This document shows positions 20,461 through 32,769 of a stretch of DNA of 64,000 bases, one piece after another. The notes beneath the pieces were generated by a model. The model saw nothing but the letters and a program-made list of their open reading frames with translations, ran no database searches and was not told where the DNA came from. Each line of letters starts with the position of its first letter. Position 1 is the first letter of the stretch. The DNA lies in assembly GCA_047967505.1 (NCBI GenBank), contig CM106538.1; one strand, written 5' to 3'. Made by a program: the position numbers and the translations under genes. This DNA is from Dipteris shenzhenensis. Taxonomy: Eukaryota; Polypodiophyta; Polypodiopsida; Gleicheniales.

Positions 20461-22018
20461 TAAGGGATTTTTATTAACTAGTATAGCTTGTTTAAAATTC
20501 TATTCTATGTATGGGTCATTGTTTGCTTAGGCGTAGCCATTTTTGGTGAGGTTCAGGGACTTTTCTGTATATAGGTATCTTGCATGACCCATAACTTATG
20601 CATTGCTCAATGGAATTTGGCAAACTTTGTTTTCAAGTTAAAGTACACATTCTAAACTTGAACATGAGAGTAAAAAATTATGGAATAAAGATTTTAAACG
20701 AGACTGTTAAAGCATTACAAGTGCTATGTTGCATGTGAAGCATGCATCCTGAAGACTATAGGATAAAGCAATTTATTCAAAAACGTCAAAATTTTGTCTA
20801 TATATACATGCAACGTCAAAATTTTGTCTATATATACATGCAACCAAGTAATCATTCAAAAGTACACTACATGAGCTTCTCCTCAACCCAAGGACACACC
20901 TAAATGAGAATATTAGGCATGGGTTAATGGGCCTCCAATGTTGTGCTAAAGTGATGCATACCCAGTTGAGGGCATGCTCCATAACTTTTTTTTGATTTCT
21001 TGAAAACTAAAATGGATTGAAAATTTGGAATCCAAAAGTAGTGGGACTACTACATGGTGGTCTTAAAACATTGATAGTTATTGGTATTAGTATCTAGAAT
21101 CACCCTAAAATGGAAGAAGTCCAAAAAGTGCAATTTGTGCATGTGCAAAGATCTTTTAATAAATCCAACACTATCTATCATTTTGAATTGTTTCTTTTTC
21201 CATGCACTTGCTTGTTATATGGCTAGTAAGCATGCCCAAGGTCATTGCATTTCATAATACACATCATCAAATCCAATATCGTGTCCTTTGGCCTATTTGT
21301 GTTTTAAAGCATTTAAGGAGACATTGCACTTGTTTGGGATATCCAATTCTGCTGACGCGTATCATTGGAGGGGGGAGAACTAGCGGCTAAAATTTTTGCT
21401 ACTCCCGCAAATTTTGAATTTTCACATCTCTTGCCCATCAAATCTTAGAAGATTAAGTACTTGCAACCTATCCTCACTCTACAAACTCCCTGCAACCCGC
21501 ACACACCTTCACGTGACCTTACGCAGGCTTTGGTTTGCCATTGTCTTCTTTATGGTAAGTTTTCTATTCTTTTTTTGCCTCACCAGCTAGGTTCTCTAGG
21601 TCTATTCTAGATTGATCGTGGCCATGGCATCAATGGAAGCATGCGGCTCACCATGGATTGCAAGAGAAGCAGACAGAGGCTGTGAGGTCAAGGCATAAGG
21701 AACAAAGTGTGGGTCGAGGAAAGCATTTGCATGGTATCAAAACAGCAACGGAAGACACTTTTGCAACACCTGCAGAGGAAGAAATAACAAGAAGGAAGAA
21801 GACTCCTTATAGAGCAGCAGTAAGAAGCAGTTGTTGCAGATGCATGCATTTGATCATTGCCATCAGAGTGAAAAACACGAGCCATGGTGTCACGATCGGT
21901 GGGAGCATTCGAGGCAGCAACATGAGGCCATTCAAGTGATTACTAGTCTGGAGTCTTCACAAGCTTTAGCCCGTACCCTAAAGTTCATAGAGTAACAACC
22001 CTATCAACACCTCGGGAG
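20461..22018. other. Mostly unassigned; 30-bp tandem duplication
   Basis: I see no clear gene. At 20782-20841 a 30-bp unit (AACGTCAAAATTTTGTCTAT...) is duplicated exactly in tandem. From about 21650 a Lys/Glu/Arg-rich plus-strand frame (start 21658, 93 codons) may be a 5' part of the transposase-like gene that follows, but it has no known domain. Confidence 0.4.
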
Positions 22019-25000
22019 ATGCACGCCCAAGAGGTGATGCTCTCTAATCTGAGAAATGGCCTACAGAAAGTAAAAGAGGTGCACAACTTAGATCAACTAG
22101 TTGCAAAGAGGGTGACATTAGCTATGTCAGTGTCCCTTGAAACAAAGGAGAAACGGCTTGGGCGCACAATGTCAAAGATGTCAATCAGAAGGACCAACAT
22201 GGCTCCAGTAGTTGAACGTAGAGCAGAAGCAATGCATGATCATCCCGATCCAAGAAGTCTGTGGGCTTGAGCAGAACACAAGAAAAGGAGACACAGCCTA
22301 AGTGCAGAAGTCATTGCTGCAGTGGCAACATTTTGACATGAAAATACGGGAGTTTCTCCAAATAGAAAGGACATCTGTAAGAAGCAAATGGGATGCGAGG
22401 TGCTTGAGGAGCATATCATACACATGCTAGATACAACGCAAGTTAGTGGTGGCTAAACCACAACCCAGTGCTTGTTTGTGATTGAGCTTTGGGATAGTTT
22501 ACTTGTTTCATTTCTTAAACCAGGCTTGGACTAAATGTGCTTGTCCTAAACTAGCTTGGTGGTTGGAACATCATGCAATTGTAGGCTAGTTCAGCTCAAT
22601 CGCTAGTTATGTGATTGTCCTGAACCAGTGTGGTTGAACAGACATTAGTTGTTGTCCAGCCCAGTGGCGTGGTTGAGTAGAAATTAACAATAATATATTT
22701 TGCAATAGAATAGCAATATATTGTTATTTACTAAACCATCTCGGTGGTTGGAACATCATGCAACCATGGCTGCTTCAGCTCAATCACTAGTTATGTGATT
22801 GTTAATGAACCAGCGTGGTTGACTAGACATTAGTTATTGACCAGCTCACTGGTTGAAATTATTCTGTTTCTTAGAACTTAAATTTGTTAAATTTAATTTC
22901 CTGTTATTCGGGTCATATACCACTATTTCTAGATCGGGATGGCTTGGAATTAATGTGATTATCCTAAACCATCCTAGTGCTAGTTTAAGATAAACGGTTC
23001 ACGACAAACAACAAGCAGTTATACTAACATAAAATTATCAAATTCAGAAATGAAAAGCAATATATTGTTATTTTCTAATTGTGAAATTCAAAAATGAAAA
23101 GCAATATACTTGTTATTGTCTAATATGTGAAGTTGAGACTGTCAAGCTAAACCAGCCCCATGGTTGACTGTCCTAAACATGGCCTAAATCATCCCGATGT
23201 TTGATTGTCCTAAACTAGCCAAGTGATTGAAATTGTGACTGTCCTAAACCATCCTAGTATTTGAAATTGTGACTATCCTAAACTAGCACGGTGGTTGAAA
23301 ATTATTTTGCTTCATTATATACTTTAATTAGAATGTGTTTTGTCTTGTTTTAGTAGTGCAAAAAGGGGGCTCATTGTTCTGTTGTTCCTGCATGTTGGGT
23401 CAGTTGACGAAGTTGTATCTCAAGTTTATGGATCAGAATTCGAACATTTCGATTGGGCAGAGGAGCTTTGAGTATTGTAAGCCCTAGTACATCAAGAAAC
23501 TCAAAGATAGGAATGTTTGTTGTTACAAAACACACATAGACTTTGACTTGGCCCAGCAAGCTATGAATGACTTGAGATCTGGTCATGTTGGAGCATTGCT
23601 CCATGGGGATCGATGCCCATGCCTCCTTGATGAATGCATAGTCTATAGGCCACCTGGATCCTCATCGTGTGTTACAAGGGAGGGCAAGTTTTGTAGCCCA
23701 AGGTCTCGAGCCAGTGGTTTGTCCAAAGGGAGATCGTGAGTTGCACTAGATTGAATGCATTTGTGGCACATGCAAGCATTGCAGTTTAAAGCTAAAGAAG
23801 AAGACATTCAATGTCTATCCAAATGAAATGAGGGAAGACAACCATGTTGCTCTAAAATGGAAGAGATTTGAAAATGTTAATGTTAAAGGATCCGATAAAA
23901 AGAGATGGCTACTGTCATATAAGAGCACTCAGCCAAGGGAGCTTATAGGTCACGTGGCTCAATCCGTCCCAAAATATGTGCTTCATAATTTCACGACCAG
24001 TTGTGGGGTAGGATAAGCAGTTCAGGACATGCCTTGCCAATTTTCCCTGTGACACTATTGTCTCTGTCATAGATTTTGTTGAAAATTATTCATTTCAAGA
24101 ACAAGATGAGATACAAGGTGCTCACTGGTACAACAAGCAGATAATAGCATGGGGGTGTTGGAAGACAATGTGACAAAGACACTTGGTGGTTCAAATTTGG
24201 GAGATATATAAGTGACAGGGTCCGAGGGTCCTCAAAATGGTATAAGACACGACTGGTTATTCCTTCTTCTTTTTTGACAACATGATTGAATGTATACAGA
24301 TGTCACTTGAAGTAGTCCTTACATATTTTGTTTTTGGCTGTCTGGCAGTGGGTGAATCGGTCAATATTGCTATTGTTGATGGAGATTTGCTTGATTTTCT
24401 CAAAAACTTGAGAAATGACATCCCTTCAATGGAGCCGAATTCTCTAGGTAAGGCAGATGGTAGCCATACTTCTAGTGAAATGGAGCGAGTAGATGCGGAT
24501 GCACCAAATCCAATTTCTCTTGCGTATAGTCATTTGCTTGATTCTTACATGCATGATACCAATCTTCTTGTTGTGCTGACTCACAGGAGTCCAGGTCAGT
24601 GTAACACACATACCATTTCTACATTTCAGATGATAGGGAGGAACACATGATGGATGCGGCGTTGTTATTAAGCAAGCTCGCTCTATTTAAACACCAATTA
24701 GCATGCCCTCAAGAAAAACTCAATGATGCCCATGATGTTGTAACATGGCTTACAGCCAACCTGTCCACAGATACTCATTCAACATACAGTAAACAAAGCC
24801 TTAAGAATACTATAGTAGGCAGAGTGTTCCATGAAGTGAAAGTGGATGAAGTGCAAAGGAGAAGCTGGCACGATTGCGAGAAAATTAAAGTTCATGGTTT
24901 GCATAGCATGTGGGTCTTTTCAAACAACCAACTGATTAAAACAAGAAAACTTTCTTGTTTTTGCAGTGGATCATGACTATTGTGAAAACATTGCAATTGT

Positions 25001-25480
25001 GAAGACATGGGAGCGAGTTCAAGTTTTCCCTCTACGTTCAGATGGAGTGACAAACAAAGGAGAGACAAATGACTCGCCATAGTTTGGGGAGAGTTTCATG
25101 ACCTCACAAACTGTCTGGAAGAGGGGGATAACTTTGCAGTTGTCGTGCAGCATCTGGGGAGAACGAGGAAGATGACCCATACTTTTGAGGAAGATGACCC
25201 ATACTTTCTATTGTAGTGCACAAAACCTAAGCACAAGGTTGAGGTGAGTAAACATTTAAGGATAATTGGGGAACAACCTCTGAGTAGTCAGAGCTTTTTC
25301 GTACAAAAAACATCCCAGAGAGGCCGCAATTACAAACTGCTACATCAGAGTCCACAAACATTTGTGTACTCTCATCTAGTAAGAGCTATTAAGGCCACAA
25401 TGAAAGAAGGGCAAGAGTGTCTTCAAATTGGATTTAGACATGCATGAGCACATCTCTGGAGTGTCTTGAAGTGATGGATG
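22019..25480 (+). pseudogene. Broken transposase-like gene with D-F-V-E-N-Y motif
   Basis: Fragments of one large protein can be followed on the plus strand with stops and frameshifts. First comes TLAMSVSLETKEKRLGRTMS with AEAMHDHPDPRSLW and TGVSPNRKD (22100-22440). After an intron-like gap come MDQNSNISIGQRSFEYCKP and THIDFDLAQQAMNDLRSGHV (23420-23590), a Cys-containing stretch, VPKYVLHNFTTSC near 23970, and DFVENYSFQEQDEIQGAHW at 24072-24128. A C-terminal part with TFVYSHLVRAIKATM lies near 25360. From memory, proteins with a D-F-A-E-N-Y block followed by Q-x-E-I-Q-x-x-H-W occur in many plant and animal genomes as uncharacterised, transposon-like genes; I cannot name the superfamily. The Asp/Glu pair could be catalytic, but that is inference. 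Confidence 0.55.
22441..23360. other. Intron-like gap with repeated CTAAACYAGC..GGTGGTTG motif
   Basis: Between two coding blocks of the transposase-like gene lies about 920 bp with a GT start (GTTAGTGG) and a TTTTAG end. It holds many diverged copies of a roughly 20-base motif, such as AAACTAGCACGGTGGTTG (23280-23297), AACCATCTCGGTGGTTGG and AACCAGCGTGGTTGA. It may be an intron carrying a repeat, or an inserted element. Confidence 0.45.
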
Positions 25481-25571
25481 AGGACGACTAAGATAGTACT
25501 AAGAAAATGTAGTCTCATTGCAAGGAAATAATATTCCACTTGTCCTAGAAAATGAAAATGTATTTGAAACT

Positions 25572-26208
25572 ATGCTTCTTTTTAGTATATCCCAAACAAC
25601 CACTGTGCTGGTTTTATTAAATTGTTTTTGTAAATTCCAAACGATAAATCCCATGCTTGTTTTTAGTATATCCCAACAACCACCGCACTGGTTTCCCATA
25701 ACGAATCCACACATCCACAAATCCATTCATCTTGTAGTAATAGAAGTAAACCACCGTGCTAGTGGCTGTTAATATCCTAGTGCAACCCACCACAGCATTG
25801 GCAATCACTTATCCTACACTACTATCATGCAATCCCTACACTACTGCTGTGCTATCCTAACATTTGTTGCACAGTGCTATCCTAAACACTCCACTTTGGA
25901 CTATTTATCAATAACCGTCAGATTTCATCTCATGCTTGTTTTTAGTATATCCCAACAACCACCGCGCTAGTTTCCCATAACGAATCTACACATCCACAAA
26001 TCCATTCATCTTGTAATAATAGAAGCAAACCACCATGCTGGTGGCTATTAATATCCTAGTATAACCAACCACCATGCTGGCAGTCACTTATCTTGCACTA
26101 CTACCATGCTATCCCTACACTACTGCCATGCTAAAATATGTTGCATAGTGCTATAGTAAGATAGTCCCCTTTAGACTGGTTATCGTTAACCATCAAATTT
26201 CAACCATT
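25572..26208. repeat. 279-bp tandem duplication with a truncated leading unit
   Basis: Two adjacent diverged units, 25652-25930 and 25931-26208, both begin CATGCTTGTTTTTAGTATAT and include CACATCCACAAATCCATTCA. A partial unit starts near 25572. Each unit contains the complement of the motif found at 22441-23360, for example CAACCACCGCGCTAGTTT at 25956-25973. Confidence 0.88.
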
Positions 26209-26639
26209 GGGCTACTTAAAACATTTAAGTACTAACATGGAAGCAGGTCGACACAAAATCAGGTATTATGAGCACCATGAGAAAGTCCACAAGTCCAAGA
26301 AATGTCTACAAGATTTTTACTTTTTCAAAATACGACAACATTTTGCGGCGCAAGGAAATTCCAAACTCCCAATTATCTTATTAGCCTCTCTATAGCATGC
26401 ATCTCCCAGCTCTTTAGGTCAATCTAATGCACAATGGTAGACCTCTTCACACACTTGGATTACACACTGCTTGCTTGACTCTACTGACTTGTATGCCCAT
26501 AGTAACTCCTCCTTTCATTGGGGGTCCCCTTCATCCTAGTCTTTGTGCTCTATACATCTTCACACCTCCATCGTGTCCTACCAAAAGAAACCTACATCAT
26601 GAGCTTGACAAGTACCTTAAAGGAGAAGGAAAAACAATA

Positions 26640-27350
26640 GCCAGGGAAATTAATATTCACCATCTGTGAGGATGAACATCTGCATATGGATCCATATTGT
26701 ATCCTTATTAGATCACTAATGTATTCCATGGTCTGCACACGACCAAACATATCTACTTTTGTGATTGAGCTTGTTCAATTTATGACTAGCAACCAAACAT
26801 GTTCTCAAATCTCTTAACAGCACCTCCAATTTGGACACTACTTATTTGACTCAATCACCACATCTCTTGGGCCATGCCCACTTTGGACATACGATATTGG
26901 GTGATCATTGTTCAAAGAATGGTTATAATTTTGTTGTTTGAAGGACCAGTCTCTTGGGCTTGCATAAAGAAGAAGTCAATTTCCCTCTCCTCCATAGAAG
27001 TCGAGTACATTTCTATGTGTCACACTGCCAACAAGGAGCATGTGTGGCTTCACAGATTGGTCCAAGAGATTTTAGGATCCAGTTCACCTCCAGCATCCTA
27101 TATAATGGCAATAATGCTTATATTTGGCTAGCAAAGAATGGTTGCCATGACCCACTACAAACGTAGCAAGCACATTGATCTCCACGAACACTATATTCAT
27201 GACCTTGTCCAACAAAGGGAGCTTCTATTACTTTACTGCCCCATTGCAAATATGCTTTCACTAATCATTTGCCAAAAATTAGTTCATTTTCTTATGCACT
27301 GGCATTGGCATAACATCAACACATTTGACTGTCGATTGAGGGAGGGATTA
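26640..27350 (+). pseudogene. Ty1/copia RT/RNase H remnant
   Basis: The C-terminal end of a copia polyprotein in several frames. An RSLMYSMVCTRPNIS-like end of reverse transcriptase lies near 26710. RNase H follows with KKKSISLSSIEVEYISMCHT and WLHRLVQEILGSS (26970-27090). The final block has RSKHIDLHEHYIHDLVQQ and LLLYCPIANML (27150-27260). A GATTGAGGGAGGGATTATG sequence at 27333-27351 is a plausible polypurine tract. The upstream polyprotein and the LTRs are missing. Confidence 0.85.
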
Positions 27351-27353
27351 TGA

Positions 27354-28160
27354 GGAGTTATCAGATCAATTGAAATCTATTTACTTAGTGATGTTAATTA
27401 CTTAGGTAGTTTACACATTCAGAGGTACCCTCCCTGGGCAACTGCTTGAATCAATGGAGGTAGTTTTTAACGATAGACAAACATCTTATTATACAAGCAC
27501 ACACTATCCATAACTTATCTTTCTAGTCCTACATCAATTCCACATTCAGCCCTCTCCAAGGGTAGCCAAGCTTCACTCCCTAGTGATGGATACCTTTCAA
27601 ATCTCCTAATCACCTATGCTTTTAGAGTCCTATAGATCATTGGCAATTCCTTTTAATTACAAAATCATCGTTGGGTGCCCATGGGTTTGGAATGGGTGCA
27701 CACATTCGAGATTCCCAATGAATCTTTTTAAGTGCCCATACATTCTACTTGGCATCCTTTGGTGGTGTGTAAACAGCCTTAGCTAGAAAATGGGCGAGTC
27801 CCTCTTGCCATGTATGAATACTTTCTTACAAAAGGCTCATGCTCATTTCGTACATGTGCTCTAGCTTTAGGTTGCTCACATTGTCGTTCCTCCACCTACT
27901 CTCAGGAAATTCCTTCGTCTCTCTTGATGCGTTTATGACTTGGGTTTTCTTTGATTCTTTTTCTTTTTTTGTTTTTAGTCATTGCACTATGGTGCTCGAT
28001 AGTAGTATATGCACATGAATCAGATGCATTTTAATGCTTTGAGCTTTGTATTTTTAGTGATATTACCCTCCATTATGAAAGACATATTTGGGTGCACCTG
28101 GTATTTGGTGTGATTCTTTCTTGCAAGCATTGGGATTTGGGATTTTTCTTTATTTGAATC
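27354..28160. other. No recognisable gene
   Basis: No domain is visible. This would be the place for a 3' LTR of the preceding copia remnant or a 5' LTR of the next one, but no paired copy was found, and no TGGTATCAGAGC-type primer site is present before 28161. Confidence 0.4.
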
Positions 28161-31100
28161 ATGGCATCCTCTTCCATCTTTAAAAAAGAGTTTTTCAGCA
28201 TTAAAAAGTTTAATGGGCCAAACTTTTCTCTATGGAAAGAACAGATAAGGGATGTGCTTATTCAAAAAAAGTAGATTAAACCCTTGGAAGGGATTGCCAG
28301 CTAAGCCTGCAGCTATGTCTGAGGATGATTAGCATGAGTTGGATGCATTAGAAAAGTCTACTATTAGACTTCATATTATAGATTTAGTTTATTTTATAGT
28401 AGTAAATGAGCAGACCACGAAAGATTTGTGGAAGAAACTATGTGCCACTTATTGGAAGGAAACTGTCTCTAATAAAGTTTACCTCATGAAGAGGTTGTTT
28501 GAGCTGCAGATGAAGGAAGGGGTCTCCATTGTTTCACTTGAATGAATTCAATATTATTTTCAGCCAACTTCAGGCTCAGAAGCTGAATCTTGATGAGGAG
28601 ACTAAGGTAATATTCCTCTTATGTTCATTGCGGGATACCTTCCATACAACTGTCGGTAACTCTGCACCTGGTGGAGTACTGAAGTTTGATGATGTTGTGG
28701 GTAGCTTGTTGGCCGAGGAGATTCGATAGAACTCTATGGATGGCAACAAGCAAGATGCAGCCTTAAATGTGCAAAGGGACAGATCACAGTTCAGGGGAAA
28801 GTCCCAAGAAATAGGAAAGTCTCATAGCAAATCTAGGGCATTGTGGAAGATTGAGTGTTACCATTGTGGGGGCAAGAAGGGCCGGAAGAAAAAGGATTGT
28901 TACAAGCTGAAAAGAGAGAAAAAGTATAAGAAAAATAATGCAAATTGTTGTGCAAATAAGAAGGAAGAGAGTCCAAGGGAGGACAAAGGAAAAGTGAAGA
29001 TCAAGGAGATCAATGCATTCATCATCACTGATAATAGTGACAATGATGTTCTCTTCATGTCTAGTCTACCTATAGAGTTGCTTACCACTTCAGATGATGC
29101 ATATTCCTAGGATTGGATTTTGGATTCTAGTGCTTCATTCTATGTTACTCCCCATAGGCAATGGTTCTCCACTTGACAGTGGAAAGACAGGTTATGTGCA
29201 TCTTGGACATAACTATGCATGTGACATAGTGGGAGTAGGTGACATAAAGTTTTCTTTTGCAAATGGGTATGCATTTGTTTTGAAAAATGTGCGACATGTA
29301 CCTAAGCTGACCAAGAGCCTCATTTCAATAGGTCAACAAGATGATGCTGGTTTTTAGACCACCCTTGGCTTTCAGAGTTGGAAAATTTAGAAGGGCTCTA
29401 TGGTTTTGGCAAGGGGTTCCAAGTGTGGGACATTGTATCTCTTACATGTATCAGGGGTGTCTGATCATGTTGTTGCAATAACCAAGTAGGAAAGTACTTT
29501 ATAGCATTGCCAATTGGGGCACATGAGCCAAATTGAAATGAAACTCTTATGCCATTTGGGTTATGTATTGCATTTGAGTTTTTTAAATTTTGAATTTTGT
29601 GAGAGCATTGTCTCTATGAAAAGGAGACTAAATCAGCCCATAAAAGAAGGGGAAAGAAAGAGCTTGAAAAGCTTGATTTGGTGCATTTAGACATATGTGG
29701 TCCCATGCCTACACGGTCATTAGGTGGGGCTAAATACTATGTGACATTCATTGATGATGCAACTAGGAAAATGTGGGCTTATGCTATAGCTCAAAAGAGT
29801 TATGTGTTTCAGGTATTTTAGAAATGGTTGGATTTGGTTGAAAATCAATCAGGTAGAACACTTAAATGCCTATGGATTGATAATGGTGGAGAGTATATCT
29901 ATTATGACTTTTAACATTTCTGTGATACACATAGGATCAAGAGAGGGCTCACGTCTTCTCATACTTCAGAGCAAAATCTAGTTGTAGAAAAGATGAATCA
30001 CACTATTCAGGAAAGGTTGGAACGTCTGGTTGTGAAGATGACCACACTTAGATGTGTACTTGGACTTGTGGTAGAAGAGGATATGGAGCTTATGTAGATG
30101 GATGTCAAGACATCTTTCTTGCATGGGGATCTGCGTGAGGAAATTTACATGGTACAGCTGGAAGGCTTTGAAGAAAAGGGCAAATAGAATTTGGTTTGCA
30201 AGTTGAAAAAGAGTCTCTATGGCCTTAAGCAAGCACCTGGAGAATGGTATCAGAAGTTTGATGCTTTCATTTGATCCCAAGGTTTCAGACGAAGTGAGAT
30301 TGATGACTGGCTCTACACTAAAAGGGCTAAGGATAATAGCCTAATACTCTTGGCACTTTATGTGGATGATATGCTATTGGCTAACAAGAACACTTATGAG
30401 TTGGATGCACTGAAAGCCAAGTTGCATGAGGTCTTTGACATGAAGGATTTGGGGCCTACGAGTCATATTCTTGGTATGCGCATCACATGTGATGGGAGTA
30501 GGAAACTCCTTTGGCTTTCACAAAAGGAGTATATTACAAAAGTGTTGCAACATTTCAATATGGAGGGGGGGAAGGGAATAAGTACTCCATTACTCCATAT
30601 GTGAAACTGAGTTAGATAGATAGTCCCAAATCAGATGAGGACAGGGCCATGATGGTGGCCAAGGTTCCTTATGCAAGAGCGGGTGGGAGTATTATGTATG
30701 CTATGATAGCTACTAGTCTGGACATTGTATTTGCAGTGGGATTTGTGAGCCGGTATATGGCTAACCTAAGAAAGAGGCATTGGGAATCAGTTAATTGCAT
30801 CATGAGGTACATGAAGGGTACTGAGTAGATGTGTATCGGCTTTGGCAAAGGAGAGATGCATGTACTTGGGTACACAGATTCAGGCTATGCAGGGCATGTG
30901 GACAACAGGAGATCCACTTCTGGCTATGTGTTCACCTTTGCAGCTGGTGGAGTGTCGTGGATGTCTTGCACACAAAAGTGTGTTGCTTTATCTACCATAG
31001 AGGCTAAGTATGTTGCAACCATAGAGGGTTGCAAGGAGGCTATACGGCTTGATCAGCTAGAGGGAGATTTGGGGATTCATACAAGTGTACTGACATTGCA

Positions 31101-31380
31101 TAATGATTTGATGAGTGCTATTCAGCAAGCATAGGACCCCGTTTTCATGCAAAGACCAAACACACTGAGGTTAGGAACCATTTCATCAAGGAAGTATTGG
31201 AGGACAAGCGCATAGAGCTTGTCAAGGTTCATACAAATGATAACCCTGCAAATATGCTGATGAAGAGTCTACCTAGTCAGTGGTTTGAGTATTGTCGTGT
31301 ATTGATGGGCATTGGATAGTATGTCCACTGGTTGTTCTCCCTTAAAGGCACATTGGCCTTTAAATGGGAGGTTGTGGGGG
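28161..31380 (+). pseudogene. Ty1/copia polyprotein remnant with internal deletion
   Basis: Gag starts MASSSIFKKEFFSIKKFNGP at 28161. A zinc-knuckle relic follows at 28857 (CYHCGGKKGRKKKDC, the His lost). A protease-like WILDSSASFYVTP lies near 29113. Integrase follows with LVHLDICGPMPTRSLGG and YYVTFIDDATRKMWAY (29680-29790), then IDNGGEY. At about 30020-30080 the sequence jumps from early-middle integrase to reverse transcriptase (MDVKTSFLHGDLREEIYM), so well over 1 kb of the usual integrase-RT linker is deleted. RT continues through SLYGLKQAPG and YVDDMLLANKN, and RNase H through GYTDSGYAGHVDNRRSTSGY and STIEAKYVATIEG. A polypurine candidate lies at 31360-31380. Numerous stops occur. Confidence 0.92.
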
Positions 31381-31585
31381 TTAAAGGCCATTGTTCCTTA
31401 ACCTCAGTTATGTACAATACTCAAACACACATATATATAGGGATGACATAGAAGATTGAGGTGTTTTGCGTCCACCAAAACTTATGTGGCTCTCTTTTGG
31501 CTCTCCCTCTCTCTCACCCTTTTCCATTCTTCTTCCGTTGAGAGAACTCTCAGTCAACTACCCTAAGGTGCATGCAAGTTATCTT

Positions 31586-32500
31586 GCCCATTGGATATGG
31601 TTTTTATACTTGGGGATGCATTATACCATATTTCTCACCAAGTATCATGCACAAGGTTCAAAAAACATGCTTTTATGTGCCTTATTGGAATGTGAGAGTG
31701 TCCAATGGGCATGATACTTTGCATGTGCTTTAAGGTAGGTGACATGGTTAGGGTTCTTATTCAAACATGCAAGTATCCAATGGGCACTCTCCTCTATCAC
31801 ACCCACCTTAAGGGGCGTGTGCAAAGCATCATGCCCATCGGATATTTTTTGTATGGTTGGGGATGCATTATACAATTTGTTCACCATCTGCCATGCTTAA
31901 CAACTAAAAAACACATTTTGGTGTGGCTTGTTCAAATGTACGAGTCTCCGATGGGCATGATACTTTGCAAGCACCTCAATCTGCAAAGAATCGTGCCCAT
32001 CAGATATGGTTTGGATGGTCATGGATACACTTTTTCTTGTTTTCCACCACCCATCATGCACAAGGTTCAAAAAACACGCATTGGAGAGCCTTAGCCAAAT
32101 GTGTGAGTCTTTGATTTGCATGTGCCTCAATTTTACCCACTTCAAGGCCTATGCAAAGTATCGTGCCCATTGGTTATTGTTTTCATGGTGTTTTACCACC
32201 CTTCATGCACATGATTAAAAAAACACTCATCGAGGTGTCTCATTCAAATGTATGAGTGTAGGATGGGCACAACACTTCACACACACCTCAATCTCTCCTA
32301 ATTTAATGCCTGTGCAAAGTGTCAAGTCCATTTGATATGGTTTGCACCAGTTGAAGAAGGATTTTACCTTGTTTTTTCTCTACAGTCATGCAGAAGGGTA
32401 AAAAACATGCTTCTATGTGCCTTAATATCACCCACTTTAGGCCCCCCATCAAATATGGTTTGCATGGTTGAGATGCACTTTTTCTTGCTTTTTCATCTTT
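31586..32500. repeat. Diverged tandem repeat, about 163-bp period
   Basis: The phrase GTGCCCAT(T/C)GGATATGGTTT recurs at 31586, 31833, 31995, 32165, 32326 and about 32445. It is followed each time by GGATGCACTTTTTC-like and CATGCACAAGGTTCAAAAAA-like phrases. Intervals are about 247, 162, 170, 161 and 119 bases. Overlapping short ORFs on both strands share residues because of the repeat and are not genes. Confidence 0.82.
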
Positions 32501-32769
32501 AAAAAAATATAAAAGTTGTAATAAAAAATATATTGTTATTAATCTTTGAAAAAAGAAGAAGAAGGTGCTCTTGTTCACATAGAAAGAGATTATTGGACAT
32601 GGGTTGAGAGATTACCTTTTTAATAAGTTGGTGGTCACAATCCCTAGTCAAAGAGTATGCATGATTGCACATACAAACTCTCAATTATGGCACTAAAGGT
32701 GTGAATATGTTAGCTTTAGATCCATGAATTTTCTTGAATGCAAGAACATGGTGAAAGGAATCCTATCAA

